This document shows, piece by piece, positions 8,505 through 16,396 of a DNA stretch of 64,000 bases. Source of the stretch: JAWXCE01 sp034440495 (lineage in GTDB: Bacteria > Pseudomonadota > Alphaproteobacteria > Rhizobiales > Rhodomicrobiaceae); the NCBI GenBank assembly GCA_034440495.1, contig JAWXCE010000033.1:1-64000 (forward strand), given 5' to 3'. Every line of letters begins with the position of its first letter. Position 1 is the first letter of the stretch. Under the pieces are notes generated by a model. It saw only the letters and a list, made by a program, of their open reading frames with translations, was not told where the DNA came from and made no database searches. The translations under genes were made by a program, and so were the position numbers.

Positions 8505-9560
8505 CTAAACCGGGATTAACGCCCAGTAATCCAGATCGAGCACGACGTTATCGTCATACGCCTTAGCGTCCTTCATCATCGGGAAATCAGCGCAAGGCTT
8601 ATTTTTTGTGGCGATGCTGCGGATGCGCAGGGCTCCCGCGTCGTCGCGCCCCGGAATTGGCGCAGTCTCCAAAATTTCCGACCATGCGTAAATTGTGTCG
8701 CCTGCGAACGATGGCGCAACGTGGCGTCCGCCATTAATGGCCGCGACGTGAAAAGCGTTGGCGAGGCCGTTAAACGACAGCGCACGGGCGAGCGAAATAA
8801 TGTGCCCGCCATAGACGATGCGCTTGCCGAACCGGCCCTGCGCCTCCGTATGCAGGTTGAAATGCACTTTCGCGGTGTTCTGAAACAGGCGCGCCGCGAT
8901 CTGATGCTCAGCGTCTTCGATGGTCATGCCGTCCACGTGGTCGATTTTCTCGCCAGCCGTATAGTCGCCGAAGCGGTGCGGCGAACCGGCCAGCGCAAGG
9001 TCATAACCTTGTAAATTTAGTGGCGGCAGTGCAGTGCCGAGCGCTTCGGGCGTAACTTGCGCAGGCAGTTCGGGCATGACCGCCTCTCCCCCCGAAGCTG
9101 TCTCATCGCGCTTGCGAACCATCACCCAGCGGACAAATTCCAGCACCGTGCCACCGTGCTGGTTTTTACCCGTCGAGCGCACATAAACCGTTCCTGTCTG
9201 CCGGTTGGAGTTCTCTTTGAGGCCAATTACCTCGGAGGTGGTGGAAACTGTGTCGCCGGGGAACACCGGCTTGAGAAAGCGGCAATCCGCATAGCCGAGA
9301 TTGGCGATAGCGTTAAGCGAAATGTCCGGAACCGTTTTGCCGAACACCATATGGAATACAAGCATGTCGTCCAGCGGCGCCTGCGTATAGCCGATGGCTT
9401 TGGCGAAGACTTCAGACGATTGTACGGCGAAGCGTGGGCCGAACAGCGCCGTGTAAAGCGAGGCGTCGCCGTGCGTGATGCTGCGCGGCGTTGCGTGAAC
9501 GATATGCTGGCCGACGCTGAAATCCTCGAAAGAATTGCTCGGATTGGTTTTAGTGCTCAT
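8505..9560 (-). CDS. mch: Mesaconyl-CoA hydratase (MaoC-type)
   Basis: This enzyme hydrates mesaconyl-CoA to beta-methylmalyl-CoA in the ethylmalonyl-CoA pathway, which lets cells without isocitrate lyase assimilate acetyl-CoA. The 351-residue protein has two hotdog (MaoC) halves. The N-terminal half contains FGKTVPDISLNAIANLGYAD and FVRWVMVRKRD; the C-terminal half contains KIDHVDGMTIEDAEH, GKRIVYGGHIISLARALSF and PSFAGDTIYAWSEIL, all characteristic of the alphaproteobacterial enzyme. The start is the ATG at 9560 with GAGG seven bases upstream; the TTG two codons earlier is ignored. It is last in a probable minus-strand operon after rhodanese and GNAT genes. Crotonyl-CoA reductase and the mutases are not in the window. 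Confidence 0.92.
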   Translation of the reverse strand: MSTKTNPSNSFEDFSVGQHIVHATPRSITHGDASLYTALFGPRFAVQSSEVFAKAIGYTQAPLDDMLVFHMVFGKTVPDISLNAIANLGYADCRFLKPVFPGDTVSTTSEVIGLKENSNRQTGTVYVRSTGKNQHGGTVLEFVRWVMVRKRDETASGGEAVMPELPAQVTPEALGTALPPLNLQGYDLALAGSPHRFGDYTAGEKIDHVDGMTIEDAEHQIAARLFQNTAKVHFNLHTEAQGRFGKRIVYGGHIISLARALSFNGLANAFHVAAINGGRHVAPSFAGDTIYAWSEILETAPIPGRDDAGALRIRSIATKNKPCADFPMMKDAKAYDDNVVLDLDYWALIPV

Positions 9561-9569
9561 GGTCAATCC

Positions 9570-9986
9570 TCAAAGTCGGTCGGGCGGCATGATGCAGAAG
9601 GCGCGATCGTTGCGGGACATGCCAATGCGCTCGTAAAAGCTCACCGCGTCAGGAGCCGATGTCAGGTAAAACGACGCTTTCGGATGTAGTTGCGCGATAG
9701 TCGCGTCTATAAGCGCGTGGCCTACGCCTTGGCCCTGATAGGCTTTATCCACGGCCAGGTCGGAGCAATAGCAGTTAAACGCAAAATCGCTTATGCAACG
9801 CGATACGCCTATCAGGCGTCCGGAGTCGCGCGCCGCCATGATGAGGTTGGAGTTGGCGATCATCGTGGCTATCCGATCAGGATCGACCGGGCGGCGTGCG
9901 CGCAGACCGGACGCCTCAAGAACGCCGATATATTCGGCCAATGGAATCTTTGCCTCGCGCGTTATCAAGATGTTCGGCTTGGTCAT
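9570..9986 (-). CDS. GNAT family N-acetyltransferase
   Basis: This is a 138-residue single-domain acetyl-CoA-dependent acyltransferase. The acetyl-CoA binding loop appears as DLAVDKAYQGQGVGHALIDA (Q/R-x-x-G-x-G/A motif), followed by ASFYLTSAPDAVSFYERIGM. Substrate is unknown. I start it at the ATG at 9986, which overlaps the rhodanese stop as ATGA; the earlier GTG lies inside that gene. Nine bases separate its end from the start of the mesaconyl-CoA hydratase gene, consistent with co-transcription. Confidence 0.85.
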   Translation of the reverse strand: MTKPNILITREAKIPLAEYIGVLEASGLRARRPVDPDRIATMIANSNLIMAARDSGRLIGVSRCISDFAFNCYCSDLAVDKAYQGQGVGHALIDATIAQLHPKASFYLTSAPDAVSFYERIGMSRNDRAFCIMPPDRL

Positions 9987-10321
9987 GCGAGTGGCAGTCC
10001 CGCTTCGATCCACGCGCTAAGTCCCCCATCCAGATGGGCGATAGGATGGCGCCCCGCCGCAAACATTGTCTCAGCCGCAATTTTGGAGCGGATGCCAACC
10101 GCGCACAACAGCACGATTTTTTTACCTGGCTCATCCGGAATGGCGCGTGGGTCGAGTTGCCGAAGGGAATGCAGAACCGAGCCTTCAATATGCCCGTTGG
10201 CGAACTCATCCGGATTGCGCACATCGACGATCAGGGCTTCGCCGCGATCTATCAGAGTTTTTGTCTCTTCCGGCGACAATAGCTCCAGCGTGCCGTTCGC
10301 CAACTCTTCCGTCGCCGCCAT
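9983..10321 (-). CDS. Rhodanese-like single-domain protein
   Basis: This is a 112-residue rhodanese domain that could transfer sulfane sulfur. Landmarks are the central IVDVRNPDEFANGHIEGS and the active-site loop LLCAVGIRS with the catalytic cysteine in a C-x-x-G-x-R setting, then HLDGGLSAW. The start is the ATG at 10321 with GGGAGA upstream; the longer frame has no ribosome site. It begins a tight minus-strand group with GNAT and mesaconyl-CoA hydratase. The link to that pathway is not obvious. Confidence 0.88.
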   Translation of the reverse strand: MAATEELANGTLELLSPEETKTLIDRGEALIVDVRNPDEFANGHIEGSVLHSLRQLDPRAIPDEPGKKIVLLCAVGIRSKIAAETMFAAGRHPIAHLDGGLSAWIEAGLPLA

Positions 10322-10433
10322 CGCGCTCTCCCCATTTTGCGTTCTAAGGCTATACAACAAGGTTAGCCTATGTGAAAGAGCGGCTAAGACCTTACACTAA
10401 GACAAGCAAGTGAGTGGAAGCAGGGAGCCGGAT

Positions 10434-11357
10434 ATGAAGCGCGTCGTCACACTTATCGCCAGCGCGACGGAAATCGTGGCGGCGCTTGGCTGCCGGGACT
10501 GGATCGTTGGGCGCAGCCATGAGTGCGATTACCCGCCAGATGTGGCCGCGCTACCGGTGCTGACCGAGCCGAAGTTTCCACTGCACGGCACGAGCTACGA
10601 GATCGACGCGCGCGTGAAAGCCATCGTGGCCGAGGGTGCGAGCGTTTACCGCGTCGATGCCGAGCGGTTGAAAGCGTTGGCGCCGGACGTGATCATCACG
10701 CAGGATCAATGCGAGGTGTGCGCGGTCAGTCTTAAGGATGTTGAGGCCGCCGTATGCGATTGGATGGGCGCAACCGCGCAGATCGTCTCGTGCAAACCGG
10801 ATGCGCTGCTGGACGTGTGGGCCGACATTCGCCGCGTGGGCGACGCGGTCGGCGTGCCTGCGCGCGCCGATGCGCTGGTCTCGGACTGTCAAGCGCGCAT
10901 GAACGATATCGCCGCCCGCGCCAGCCGCCTTTCCGCCCGCCCGCGCGTCGCGCTCATCGAGTGGATCGATCCGCTGATGGCGGCGGGCAACTGGATGCCG
11001 GAGTTGGTCGCGGTGGCGGGCGGCGTCAACCTGTTCGGGGAGGCGGGCAAACATTCGCCGTGGATGACCTGGGAGGAATTGCGCGCCGCCGATCCGGACG
11101 TGATCGTCACCATGCCGTGCGGCTTCGATATTGCGCAAACTCTGGAGCACTTGCCCGCGATTACCTCAAAGCCCGGTTTCGCCGAGTTGCGCGCCCTCCG
11201 CGAGGGCCGCTTCCACGTCACAGACGGCAACCAGTATTTCAACCGGCCCGGCCCACGCCTCGTTGAAAGCCTCGAAATACTGGCTGAAATCCTGCACCCG
11301 GGCGACTTCGATTTCGGCTGGCGCGATAAAGCCTGGATTTCACCCTCCTTACTGTGA
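10434..11357 (+). CDS. Periplasmic-binding-protein fold (BtuF-like) without signal peptide
   Basis: The 307-residue protein has the two-lobed fold of class III metal/cobalamin binding proteins: VVTLIASATEIVAALG at the N-terminus, LAPDVIITQDQCEVC in the first lobe, ADPDVIVTMPCGFD in the second, and NQYFNRPGPRLVESLEILAE near the end. No signal peptide is evident with the start at 10434 (AGGGAG seven bases upstream), so it is probably cytoplasmic, like many related orphan proteins. There is no transporter gene beside it. Ligand and role are unknown. Confidence 0.75.
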   Translation: MKRVVTLIASATEIVAALGCRDWIVGRSHECDYPPDVAALPVLTEPKFPLHGTSYEIDARVKAIVAEGASVYRVDAERLKALAPDVIITQDQCEVCAVSLKDVEAAVCDWMGATAQIVSCKPDALLDVWADIRRVGDAVGVPARADALVSDCQARMNDIAARASRLSARPRVALIEWIDPLMAAGNWMPELVAVAGGVNLFGEAGKHSPWMTWEELRAADPDVIVTMPCGFDIAQTLEHLPAITSKPGFAELRALREGRFHVTDGNQYFNRPGPRLVESLEILAEILHPGDFDFGWRDKAWISPSLL

Positions 11358-11480
11358 GCCGCGTTCCGCTTTTGATCGAGCCGTAGTCCACCGCTTATGT
11401 ATGGCGTGTTCCACTTTATACGAAAGTCTCTATTCCCTCTCTACCACATGGTTTTTGCGGCTCGTTCGGGCCATTCACGG

Positions 11481-12056
11481 TCATATGGCGCGCCGCCCGA
11501 TCCTGTCGGCGCTCAAATTCGCGAGGATCCCGCCCGGCGTTGGCAGGATCGACGTATCCACTTGGGTCTCCGCGCTCCACAGCTTTGATCGCACGATGGC
11601 GCGGGCGCATTGAAAGTACACCTTCTCGATGTGGATGATAATAACCGAGCGTGGCGCGTGTCCGTCCACTTCAAACGATTTCAGGAAATCCGCGTCGGTG
11701 CTGATGCGCGCGGTGCCGTTTACCCGTAAAGTCTGGCCCAAGCTAGGGATAAGGAACAGCAGAGCCACGCGCGGATCGCGAACGATGTTGCGCAGAGAGT
11801 CTATGCGGTTGTTGCCGCGACGGTCGGGCAGCATCAACGTTCTATCGTCGTGGATGCAAACGAGGCGCGATGCGGCGTCGCCACGCGGAGAACAATCGAG
11901 ACCGTCAGGCCCGCTGGTTGCGAGCACGAGAAAAGGCGACGCTTCGATAAGGGTGCGATATTGTGGTGTAAGATAGATGACCTCTTTCACGAGCGACGTT
12001 TCTCCGTGCGAGCCGTAAATCGCCTCTAATCCTTCGCAGGTTGTGATCTCGGCCAT
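11481..12056 (-). CDS. Pyridoxamine 5'-phosphate oxidase-related flavin-binding protein
   Basis: This 191-residue protein has the split-barrel FMN-binding fold. Visible features are PFLVLATSGPDGLDCSPRGD, a long loop with DDRTLMLPDRRGNNRIDSLRN, and PRVALLFLIPSLGQTLRVNG, characteristic of the MSMEG_1061-type subgroup of PPOX-related proteins. These bind flavin or F420 and act on unknown small molecules. The start is the ATG at 12056 with GGAG six bases upstream. It is convergent with the BtuF-like gene (123-bp gap with nothing recognisable) and divergent from arsR. Confidence 0.8.
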   Translation of the reverse strand: MAEITTCEGLEAIYGSHGETSLVKEVIYLTPQYRTLIEASPFLVLATSGPDGLDCSPRGDAASRLVCIHDDRTLMLPDRRGNNRIDSLRNIVRDPRVALLFLIPSLGQTLRVNGTARISTDADFLKSFEVDGHAPRSVIIIHIEKVYFQCARAIVRSKLWSAETQVDTSILPTPGGILANLSADRIGRRAI

Positions 12057-12174
12057 GTTTTTCTCCACAGGCGGCGCTGGGGTCAGCCTGTCGCCTATTT
12101 ATAACCGAAACGATATTGCCATACACAATTAGCAGCCAACTTTCATCAGAAGACAACTCGGGCCGGTCTTTCTG

Positions 12175-12187
12175 TTGCATAATGCAA
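12175..12187. promoter_or_regulatory. Perfect inverted repeat before arsR (candidate ArsR operator)
   Basis: TTGCATAATGCAA is a perfect 6-bp inverted repeat with a one-base centre, 21 bases before the arsR start codon. ArsR-family repressors autoregulate by binding short palindromes in this position. The call combines what is seen with family knowledge and has not been tested. Confidence 0.55.
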
Positions 12188-12208
12188 TGATTGTTGTACG
12201 GTAAACCC

Positions 12209-12568
12209 ATGGATGAAAAACTTGCAATAAAAGCCCTCGCCTCTCTCGCGCAGGAACACCGCTTGCGTATTTTCCGTCTGCTGGTGTGCGAGGGCACAAA
12301 CGGCATGCACGCAAGCGCTATCGCTGACGCGGTAAGGATCAGCCGCACCAGCGTTTCATTCCATTTGAAAGAGCTGGAACAGGGTGGCTTGCTGTGGTCA
12401 TGGCGCGAGGGCCGCAATATCCGTTACGCAATCGCCGTGAATGCAGTGCGGGAGTTTCTCGTCTTTCTGACGGAGGACTGCTGCCAGGGCAGGCCGGAGA
12501 TATGCCGTCCGGCGGCTATTAATATGGAAGAGTTTTGTTGCGGGTACAGGGAGGACGAAAATGTCTGA
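12209..12568 (+). CDS. arsR: ArsR-family arsenic-responsive repressor
   Basis: This is a 119-residue winged-helix repressor. The helix-turn-helix is seen as HASAIADAVRISRTSVSFHL, preceded by LASLAQEHRLRIFRLLV. Metalloid-binding cysteines are probably at the C-terminus (EDCCQGRPEIC and EFCCGY), a type seen in other arsenic repressors with C-terminal cysteine clusters. The ATG at 12209 is used; the upstream TTG would put the operator palindrome against the coding region. The gene overlaps arsC by 8 bp and a palindrome lies just upstream, so autoregulation by arsenite is likely. Confidence 0.88.
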   Translation: MDEKLAIKALASLAQEHRLRIFRLLVCEGTNGMHASAIADAVRISRTSVSFHLKELEQGGLLWSWREGRNIRYAIAVNAVREFLVFLTEDCCQGRPEICRPAAINMEEFCCGYREDENV

Positions 12569-13076
12569 GCATGTCTATAATGTGCTGTTTCTCTGCACTC
12601 ACAATTCCGCGCGCTCGATCATTGCGGAGGCGATCATGAACCGGTTAGGCCAAGGTCGTTTTATCGGCTATAGCGCGGGCAGTCAGCCCAAAACTGAGCC
12701 GCATCCTTATGCGCTCGAACTGCTGCACAAAAACAACCACGAGATCAGCGGCTTACGTTCAAAATCTTGGGACGAATTCGCTGCTCCCGGCGCGCCGCAA
12801 ATGGATTTCGTGTTCACCGTGTGCGACAGCGCCGCCGCTGAAACCTGCCCGTACTGGCCGGGCCAGCCGATGACGGCGCATTGGGGCGTGCCCGACCCGT
12901 CCGCCGCGACCGGAAACGAGGCGGAGCGCCGCTTTGCGTTTGCCGACACCTACCGCATGATGTATCAGCGCATCGGGATTTTCACCAACCTCCCGATCGA
13001 GTCGATCGACAAGCTCAAGCTTCAGGAGCGGCTCGACGCCATCGGCAAACTGGTGAGCGAAAAACAAGAAGCCTGA
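12561..13076 (+). CDS. arsC: Arsenate reductase, low-molecular-weight phosphatase type
   Basis: This enzyme reduces arsenate to arsenite. The 171-residue protein has the phosphatase-like loop FLCTHNSARS with the catalytic cysteine near residue 12, and a downstream CDSAAAETCPYWPG segment with further cysteines for the disulfide relay. This places it in the low-molecular-weight phosphatase type rather than the glutaredoxin-linked ArsC. It overlaps arsR by 8 bp, so the two are translated together, and precedes the aquaglyceroporin that would release the product. Confidence 0.92.
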   Translation: MSEHVYNVLFLCTHNSARSIIAEAIMNRLGQGRFIGYSAGSQPKTEPHPYALELLHKNNHEISGLRSKSWDEFAAPGAPQMDFVFTVCDSAAAETCPYWPGQPMTAHWGVPDPSAATGNEAERRFAFADTYRMMYQRIGIFTNLPIESIDKLKLQERLDAIGKLVSEKQEA

Positions 13077-13098
13077 TTTTTGCAGTAGGGGGGCGCGC

Positions 13099-13773
13099 GT
13101 GGCGCAAGCGGGGATTGAACGGCGGCTTGTGGCCGAGACGCTAGGCTCGTGTCTGCTGGCGGCCATCGTCATCGGCTCCGGCATCATGGGTGAGAAGCTG
13201 GCGGGTGGAAACGTGGCCGTGGCACTGCTCGCCAACTCCATCGCGACTGGCGCCGGGCTGGTCGTGCTGATCCTGACGTTCGGCCCGATCTCCGGCGCGC
13301 ATTTCAACCCGGCCGTGAGCCTCGCCTTCGTCCTGCGGAGCGAGTTGCCGTTACGCGAAGGGGCGTATTATGCAGCGGCGCAGATCGGCGGCGCGCTGGC
13401 GGGTGCGGTGCTGGCGCATGTGATGTTCGACATGTCGATGGTGCAGAACGCGACGCAGATCCGCACCGGCCTCGGGCAATGGGTGGGCGAGGCCATGGCG
13501 ACGGCGATGCTGCTGCTGGTCATTTTCGCGTGCGTCCGGAGCGCGCCCGCCGCCATCCCCTACGCCGTCGGCCTCGTCATCATGGCGAATTACTGGGCGA
13601 CGTCCTCCACCAGCTTCGCCAACCCGGCCATCACCATCGCCCGCACCATCACCGACACCTTCACCGCCATCCGCCCGGAAGACGCCGCCGTGTTCATCGC
13701 CGTGCAACTCGCGACGGCGGTGGCGACCGTATTCCTCGCCCGCTGGCTGTACGCCGAGGCGCCCGCGAAGTAA
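13099..13773 (+). CDS. aqpS: Aquaglyceroporin for arsenite efflux (MIP family)
   Basis: This 224-residue channel has six membrane segments and two half-helices with NPA motifs (HFNPAVS near residue 73, FANPAIT near residue 175). In Sinorhizobium meliloti AqpS replaces ArsB as the arsenite exit in an arsR-aqpS-arsC operon, and the same logic fits here because no arsB or acr3 gene is present. The start is GTG at 13099 after a purine-rich stretch. It lies 22 bases after arsC. Assignment of the channel family is firm; arsenite as substrate is inferred from context. Confidence 0.87.
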   Translation: MAQAGIERRLVAETLGSCLLAAIVIGSGIMGEKLAGGNVAVALLANSIATGAGLVVLILTFGPISGAHFNPAVSLAFVLRSELPLREGAYYAAAQIGGALAGAVLAHVMFDMSMVQNATQIRTGLGQWVGEAMATAMLLLVIFACVRSAPAAIPYAVGLVIMANYWATSSTSFANPAITIARTITDTFTAIRPEDAAVFIAVQLATAVATVFLARWLYAEAPAK

Positions 13774-13779
13774 CTCGCT

Positions 13780-13811
13780 GTCATTGCGAGGCCGCAGGAC
13801 GAAGCAATCCA
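13780..13811. repeat. Intergenic repeat of the GTCATTGCGAG type
   Basis: The sequence starting TGTCATTGCGAGGCCGCAGG and ending GAAGCAATCCA lies directly after aqpS. Elements with GTCATTGCGAG at one end and AAGCAATCCA at the other are widespread dispersed repeats in Proteobacteria genomes. A related inverted copy is at 22307-22336. Confidence 0.55.
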
Positions 13812-13873
13812 TTTTCAACCAGTCTGGTGCGCCCGGGAATTTTCAACACGAATGCATTACGGGGGAGCGGGGC

Positions 13874-15310
13874 ATGACGCAGGACGAGACGATTGCGCTG
13901 TTTTTGCAGGGGCGCGAGGCGTGGAATGTGTGGGCGGAGGGGATGTGGGCCGAGAAGAAGCGGCTGGAGGAGGCCGGGCTTTGGGCGGCTGAGCCGCTTT
14001 TGGGCGATCTCAAAGAGAAGAACGCCGAAACGCAAGCCTGGATGGCGGCGGCGCGAGCCGATTTCTCCTCCCTTCGCTTCATTACGGAGGCGCTGGCGCA
14101 GGCGGCTGACGCGGCGGCAGGCAATGTCGAGTCAATTCTTGTTGAAGCCGACAGCATCGACTTCTCCGCCTTTGTTTTTCCGGGGCAGGCCGGGTTCGGG
14201 GCGGCGCAGTTCCATGGGGAGGCCCGGTTCGGGGCGGCGCAGTTCCATGGGGAGGCCCGGTTCGAGGCGGCGCAGTTCCATGGGGAGGCCGGGTTCGGGG
14301 CGGCGCAGTTCCATGGGTATGCCTGGTTCGAGGATGCGCAGTTCCATAAGGTGGCCGGGTTCGGGGCGGCGCAGTTCCATGGGGAGGCCGGGTTCGAGGC
14401 GGCGCAGTTCCATAAGGTGGCCGGGTTCGAGGATGCGCAGTTCCACAAAAATATCAGCTTCGAGGATGCGGTTTTCGAGCAGTCCGCCCGCTTTACCGGC
14501 GCCAAATTCTGCGAGGCCGAGGGCAAGGCGAATTTCTTCCAGGCCACGTTCAAGCGCTTCGCCACCTTCCGCGACGCGCATTTCTTCCGCGAGGCGCAGT
14601 TCACCGCCATCAGCGTGGAGCGGGCCTTCGACCTGCGCGGCGCCGTCTTCGACACGCTGCCCGATTTCACCCAAGCCAATTTCCGCGAGGCGCCGCGGCT
14701 GGACAATCTGACGCTGACGCCCGGCAAGGTGGAGCCGGGCGGCTTCTGGCGGCCCATTCCCGGCGATGCGGGCGTGGCGGGGGACGCTGTCGCCAATTAC
14801 CGCTCGCTGCGCCGCCTCGCCATTCAGAGCCACGACCACGCCAACGAGCAGGCGTTCCTGAGGGGCGAGATCCGCGCCAAACGCGGCAGTGAGGACAGGC
14901 CGTGGCCATGGCAGCAAAATTCGGCGGCCTACTGGATGGGCGTTTTCTACGACGCCTTCTCGGATTTCGGGCGCTCGATCGCGCGGCCGTTCTGGCTGTG
15001 GGTCATGTCAGCGGCGGCGTTCGCCGCGCTGTATCTGGCGCTGTCGAAAAATGGCCTCATCGCCCCCGCCTGCGCCAATGGCCAGCCCGGCGCGGCCGTG
15101 CTCGACGCGCTGTATCTCGCCTATAAAAACGCGCTCCTCGTCATCGGCTGGGAGAGCGAGCAGAAGCTGAACCAGGTGCACGCCTGCCTTTACGGCGAGG
15201 CGCAGGCGCCCTCTAGCATCGCGCTCATTCAACTGGGGCAGAATCTGCTGAGCGCGGCGGCGCTGTTCCTGCTGATCCTCGGCATCCGCAACCGCTTCAA
15301 GATAAAGTAG
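13874..15310 (+). CDS. Pentapeptide-like (A-x-F) repeat protein with C-terminal membrane segments
   Basis: This is a 478-residue protein in three parts. Residues 1-100 are helical and charged. Residues about 105-270 form an 11-residue repeat built on F-x-x-A-x-F-x-x-x-A-x, the Pentapeptide_3 pattern, with eight almost identical copies followed by degenerate ones. The C-terminal third contains a membrane segment near residue 375 (FWLWVMSAAAFAALYLAL), a probable re-entrant region (ALYLAYKNALLVIGW) and a last helix (LLSAAALFLLILGIR). The layout resembles ion-channel-like C-termini found on other pentapeptide proteins, but no selectivity motif is clear. The start at 13874 has GGGGAGCGG before it. 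Function is unknown. Confidence 0.82.
   Translation: MTQDETIALFLQGREAWNVWAEGMWAEKKRLEEAGLWAAEPLLGDLKEKNAETQAWMAAARADFSSLRFITEALAQAADAAAGNVESILVEADSIDFSAFVFPGQAGFGAAQFHGEARFGAAQFHGEARFEAAQFHGEAGFGAAQFHGYAWFEDAQFHKVAGFGAAQFHGEAGFEAAQFHKVAGFEDAQFHKNISFEDAVFEQSARFTGAKFCEAEGKANFFQATFKRFATFRDAHFFREAQFTAISVERAFDLRGAVFDTLPDFTQANFREAPRLDNLTLTPGKVEPGGFWRPIPGDAGVAGDAVANYRSLRRLAIQSHDHANEQAFLRGEIRAKRGSEDRPWPWQQNSAAYWMGVFYDAFSDFGRSIARPFWLWVMSAAAFAALYLALSKNGLIAPACANGQPGAAVLDALYLAYKNALLVIGWESEQKLNQVHACLYGEAQAPSSIALIQLGQNLLSAAALFLLILGIRNRFKIK
14195..14458 (+). repeat. 33-bp tandem repeat array inside the pentapeptide gene
   Basis: Eight head-to-tail units of 33 bp start at 14195, 14228, 14261, 14294, 14327, 14360, 14393 and 14426. 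Several are nearly identical at DNA level (each begins TTCGGGGCGGCGCAGTTCC or a one- to three-base variant). A ninth, diverged unit starts at 14459. Near-identity of DNA points to recent duplication, so the copy number may vary between strains. Confidence 0.9.
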
Positions 15311-15320
15311 CCGCCGCCAA

Positions 15321-15424
15321 CCTCGTCATCGCCGGGCTTGACCCGGCGATCCAGCGCAAAAAACGCATTTCCAGTTTATGAACTGGATCCCCGGGTCTGC
15401 GCTTCGCTTCGCCCGAGGATGACG
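15321..15424. repeat. Palindromic intergenic repeat element
   Basis: The gap between the pentapeptide gene and the MoxR gene consists of a 104-bp element with inverted ends: CCTCGTCATC...GATCCAG on the left and CTGGATCC...GAGGATGACG on the right. The left arm itself contains a perfect 9-bp hairpin (ATCGCCGGG at 15328-15336 with CCCGGCGAT at 15342-15350). The core GGGCTTGACCCGG followed by GATCCAG is a hallmark of dispersed palindromic repeats in Alphaproteobacteria. It could also end transcription of the two converging genes. Confidence 0.65.
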
Positions 15425-15432
15425 GAGCTGCC

Positions 15433-16278
15433 TTACCCGTCGCGACGCCGCGCCATGAACGCCAGGCGCTCGAACAGATGGATGTCCTGCTCGTTCTTTA
15501 GCAGGGCGCCGTGGAGGGGCGGGATGGATTTGCGCTGATCTTTCTCGCGCACGGCGCTGAGGTCGATGTCGTCGTTGACGAGCAACTTCAGCCAGTCCAG
15601 CAATTCGGAAGTGGACGGCTTTTTCTTCAACCCCGGCGCCTCGCGGATGTCGTAAAACACCGAAAGCGCCTCCTTCAGCAGCCGCTGTTTCAGCCCCGGA
15701 AAATGCACCTCGACGATTTCCGCCATCGTGTCAGGGTCGGGGAACTTGATATAGTGGAAGAAGCAGCGGCGCAGGAAAGCGTCTGGCAGCTCCTTCTCAT
15801 TGTTCGACGTGATGATGATGACCGGGCGCTGCTTGGCCCTCACCGTCTCGCCGGTCTCGTAGACGAAAAACTCCATGCGGTCGAGTTCGAGCAGCAGGTC
15901 GTTGGGGAATTCGATGTCGGCCTTGTCGATCTCGTCGATCAGCAGCACGGGGCGCACGTCCGCCGCGAACGCCTCCCACAGCTTGCCACGTTTGATATAG
16001 TTGCGGACGTCTTTCACGCGCTCGTCGCCGAGTTGGCTGTCGCGCAAGCGTGAGACCGCATCGTAGTCATACAGCCCCTGAACGGCTTTGGTCGTGGATT
16101 TGATATGCCATTCGATGAGCGGCGCGCCGAGCGCTCCTGCCACCTCATGCGCAAGCACCGTTTTGCCCGTGCCCGGCTCGCCCTTGATGAGCAGCGGCCG
16201 CTCCAGCGTGATGGCCGCGTTGACCGCGACGCGCAGGTCGTCCGTTGCGACATAGTTTTTCGTGCCCGTAAATCGCAT
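15433..16278 (-). CDS. MoxR-family AAA+ ATPase
   Basis: This is a 281-residue chaperone-like ATPase of the MoxR group. Walker A is GEPGTGKTVLAHE near residue 36, Walker B is VLLIDEIDKAD, sensor 1 is IIITSNNEKELPDAFLRRCFF, and the C-terminal lid follows. The start is the ATG at 16278 (MRFTGTKNYV); the TTG four codons upstream is less likely. MoxR proteins usually work with a von Willebrand factor A (CoxE-like) partner encoded next to them, and none is seen here. It is convergent with the pentapeptide gene. Confidence 0.88.
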   Translation of the reverse strand: MRFTGTKNYVATDDLRVAVNAAITLERPLLIKGEPGTGKTVLAHEVAGALGAPLIEWHIKSTTKAVQGLYDYDAVSRLRDSQLGDERVKDVRNYIKRGKLWEAFAADVRPVLLIDEIDKADIEFPNDLLLELDRMEFFVYETGETVRAKQRPVIIITSNNEKELPDAFLRRCFFHYIKFPDPDTMAEIVEVHFPGLKQRLLKEALSVFYDIREAPGLKKKPSTSELLDWLKLLVNDDIDLSAVREKDQRKSIPPLHGALLKNEQDIHLFERLAFMARRRDG

Positions 16279-16396
16279 AAAATCTCTCAAATTTGCATCA
16301 ATTGCGCACGCCGAGCGCGGCCTGTTCGCGTTTTATTAAGCATAACGTGCCAGTTTTGTGGAGCCTTTAATCAATTCCGCAACGGAGGCGCCGCAC

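Noticed and set aside
14195..14458. Looks like a CRISPR array at first sight
   Set aside because: Units are directly adjacent with no unique spacers and are read in frame as protein repeats.
14132..14917. Minus-strand frames with repeating LELRRPEPGLPM-type segments
   Set aside because: They are the complement of the 33-bp repeats of the pentapeptide gene; the plus frame has family pattern, start signal and membrane segments.
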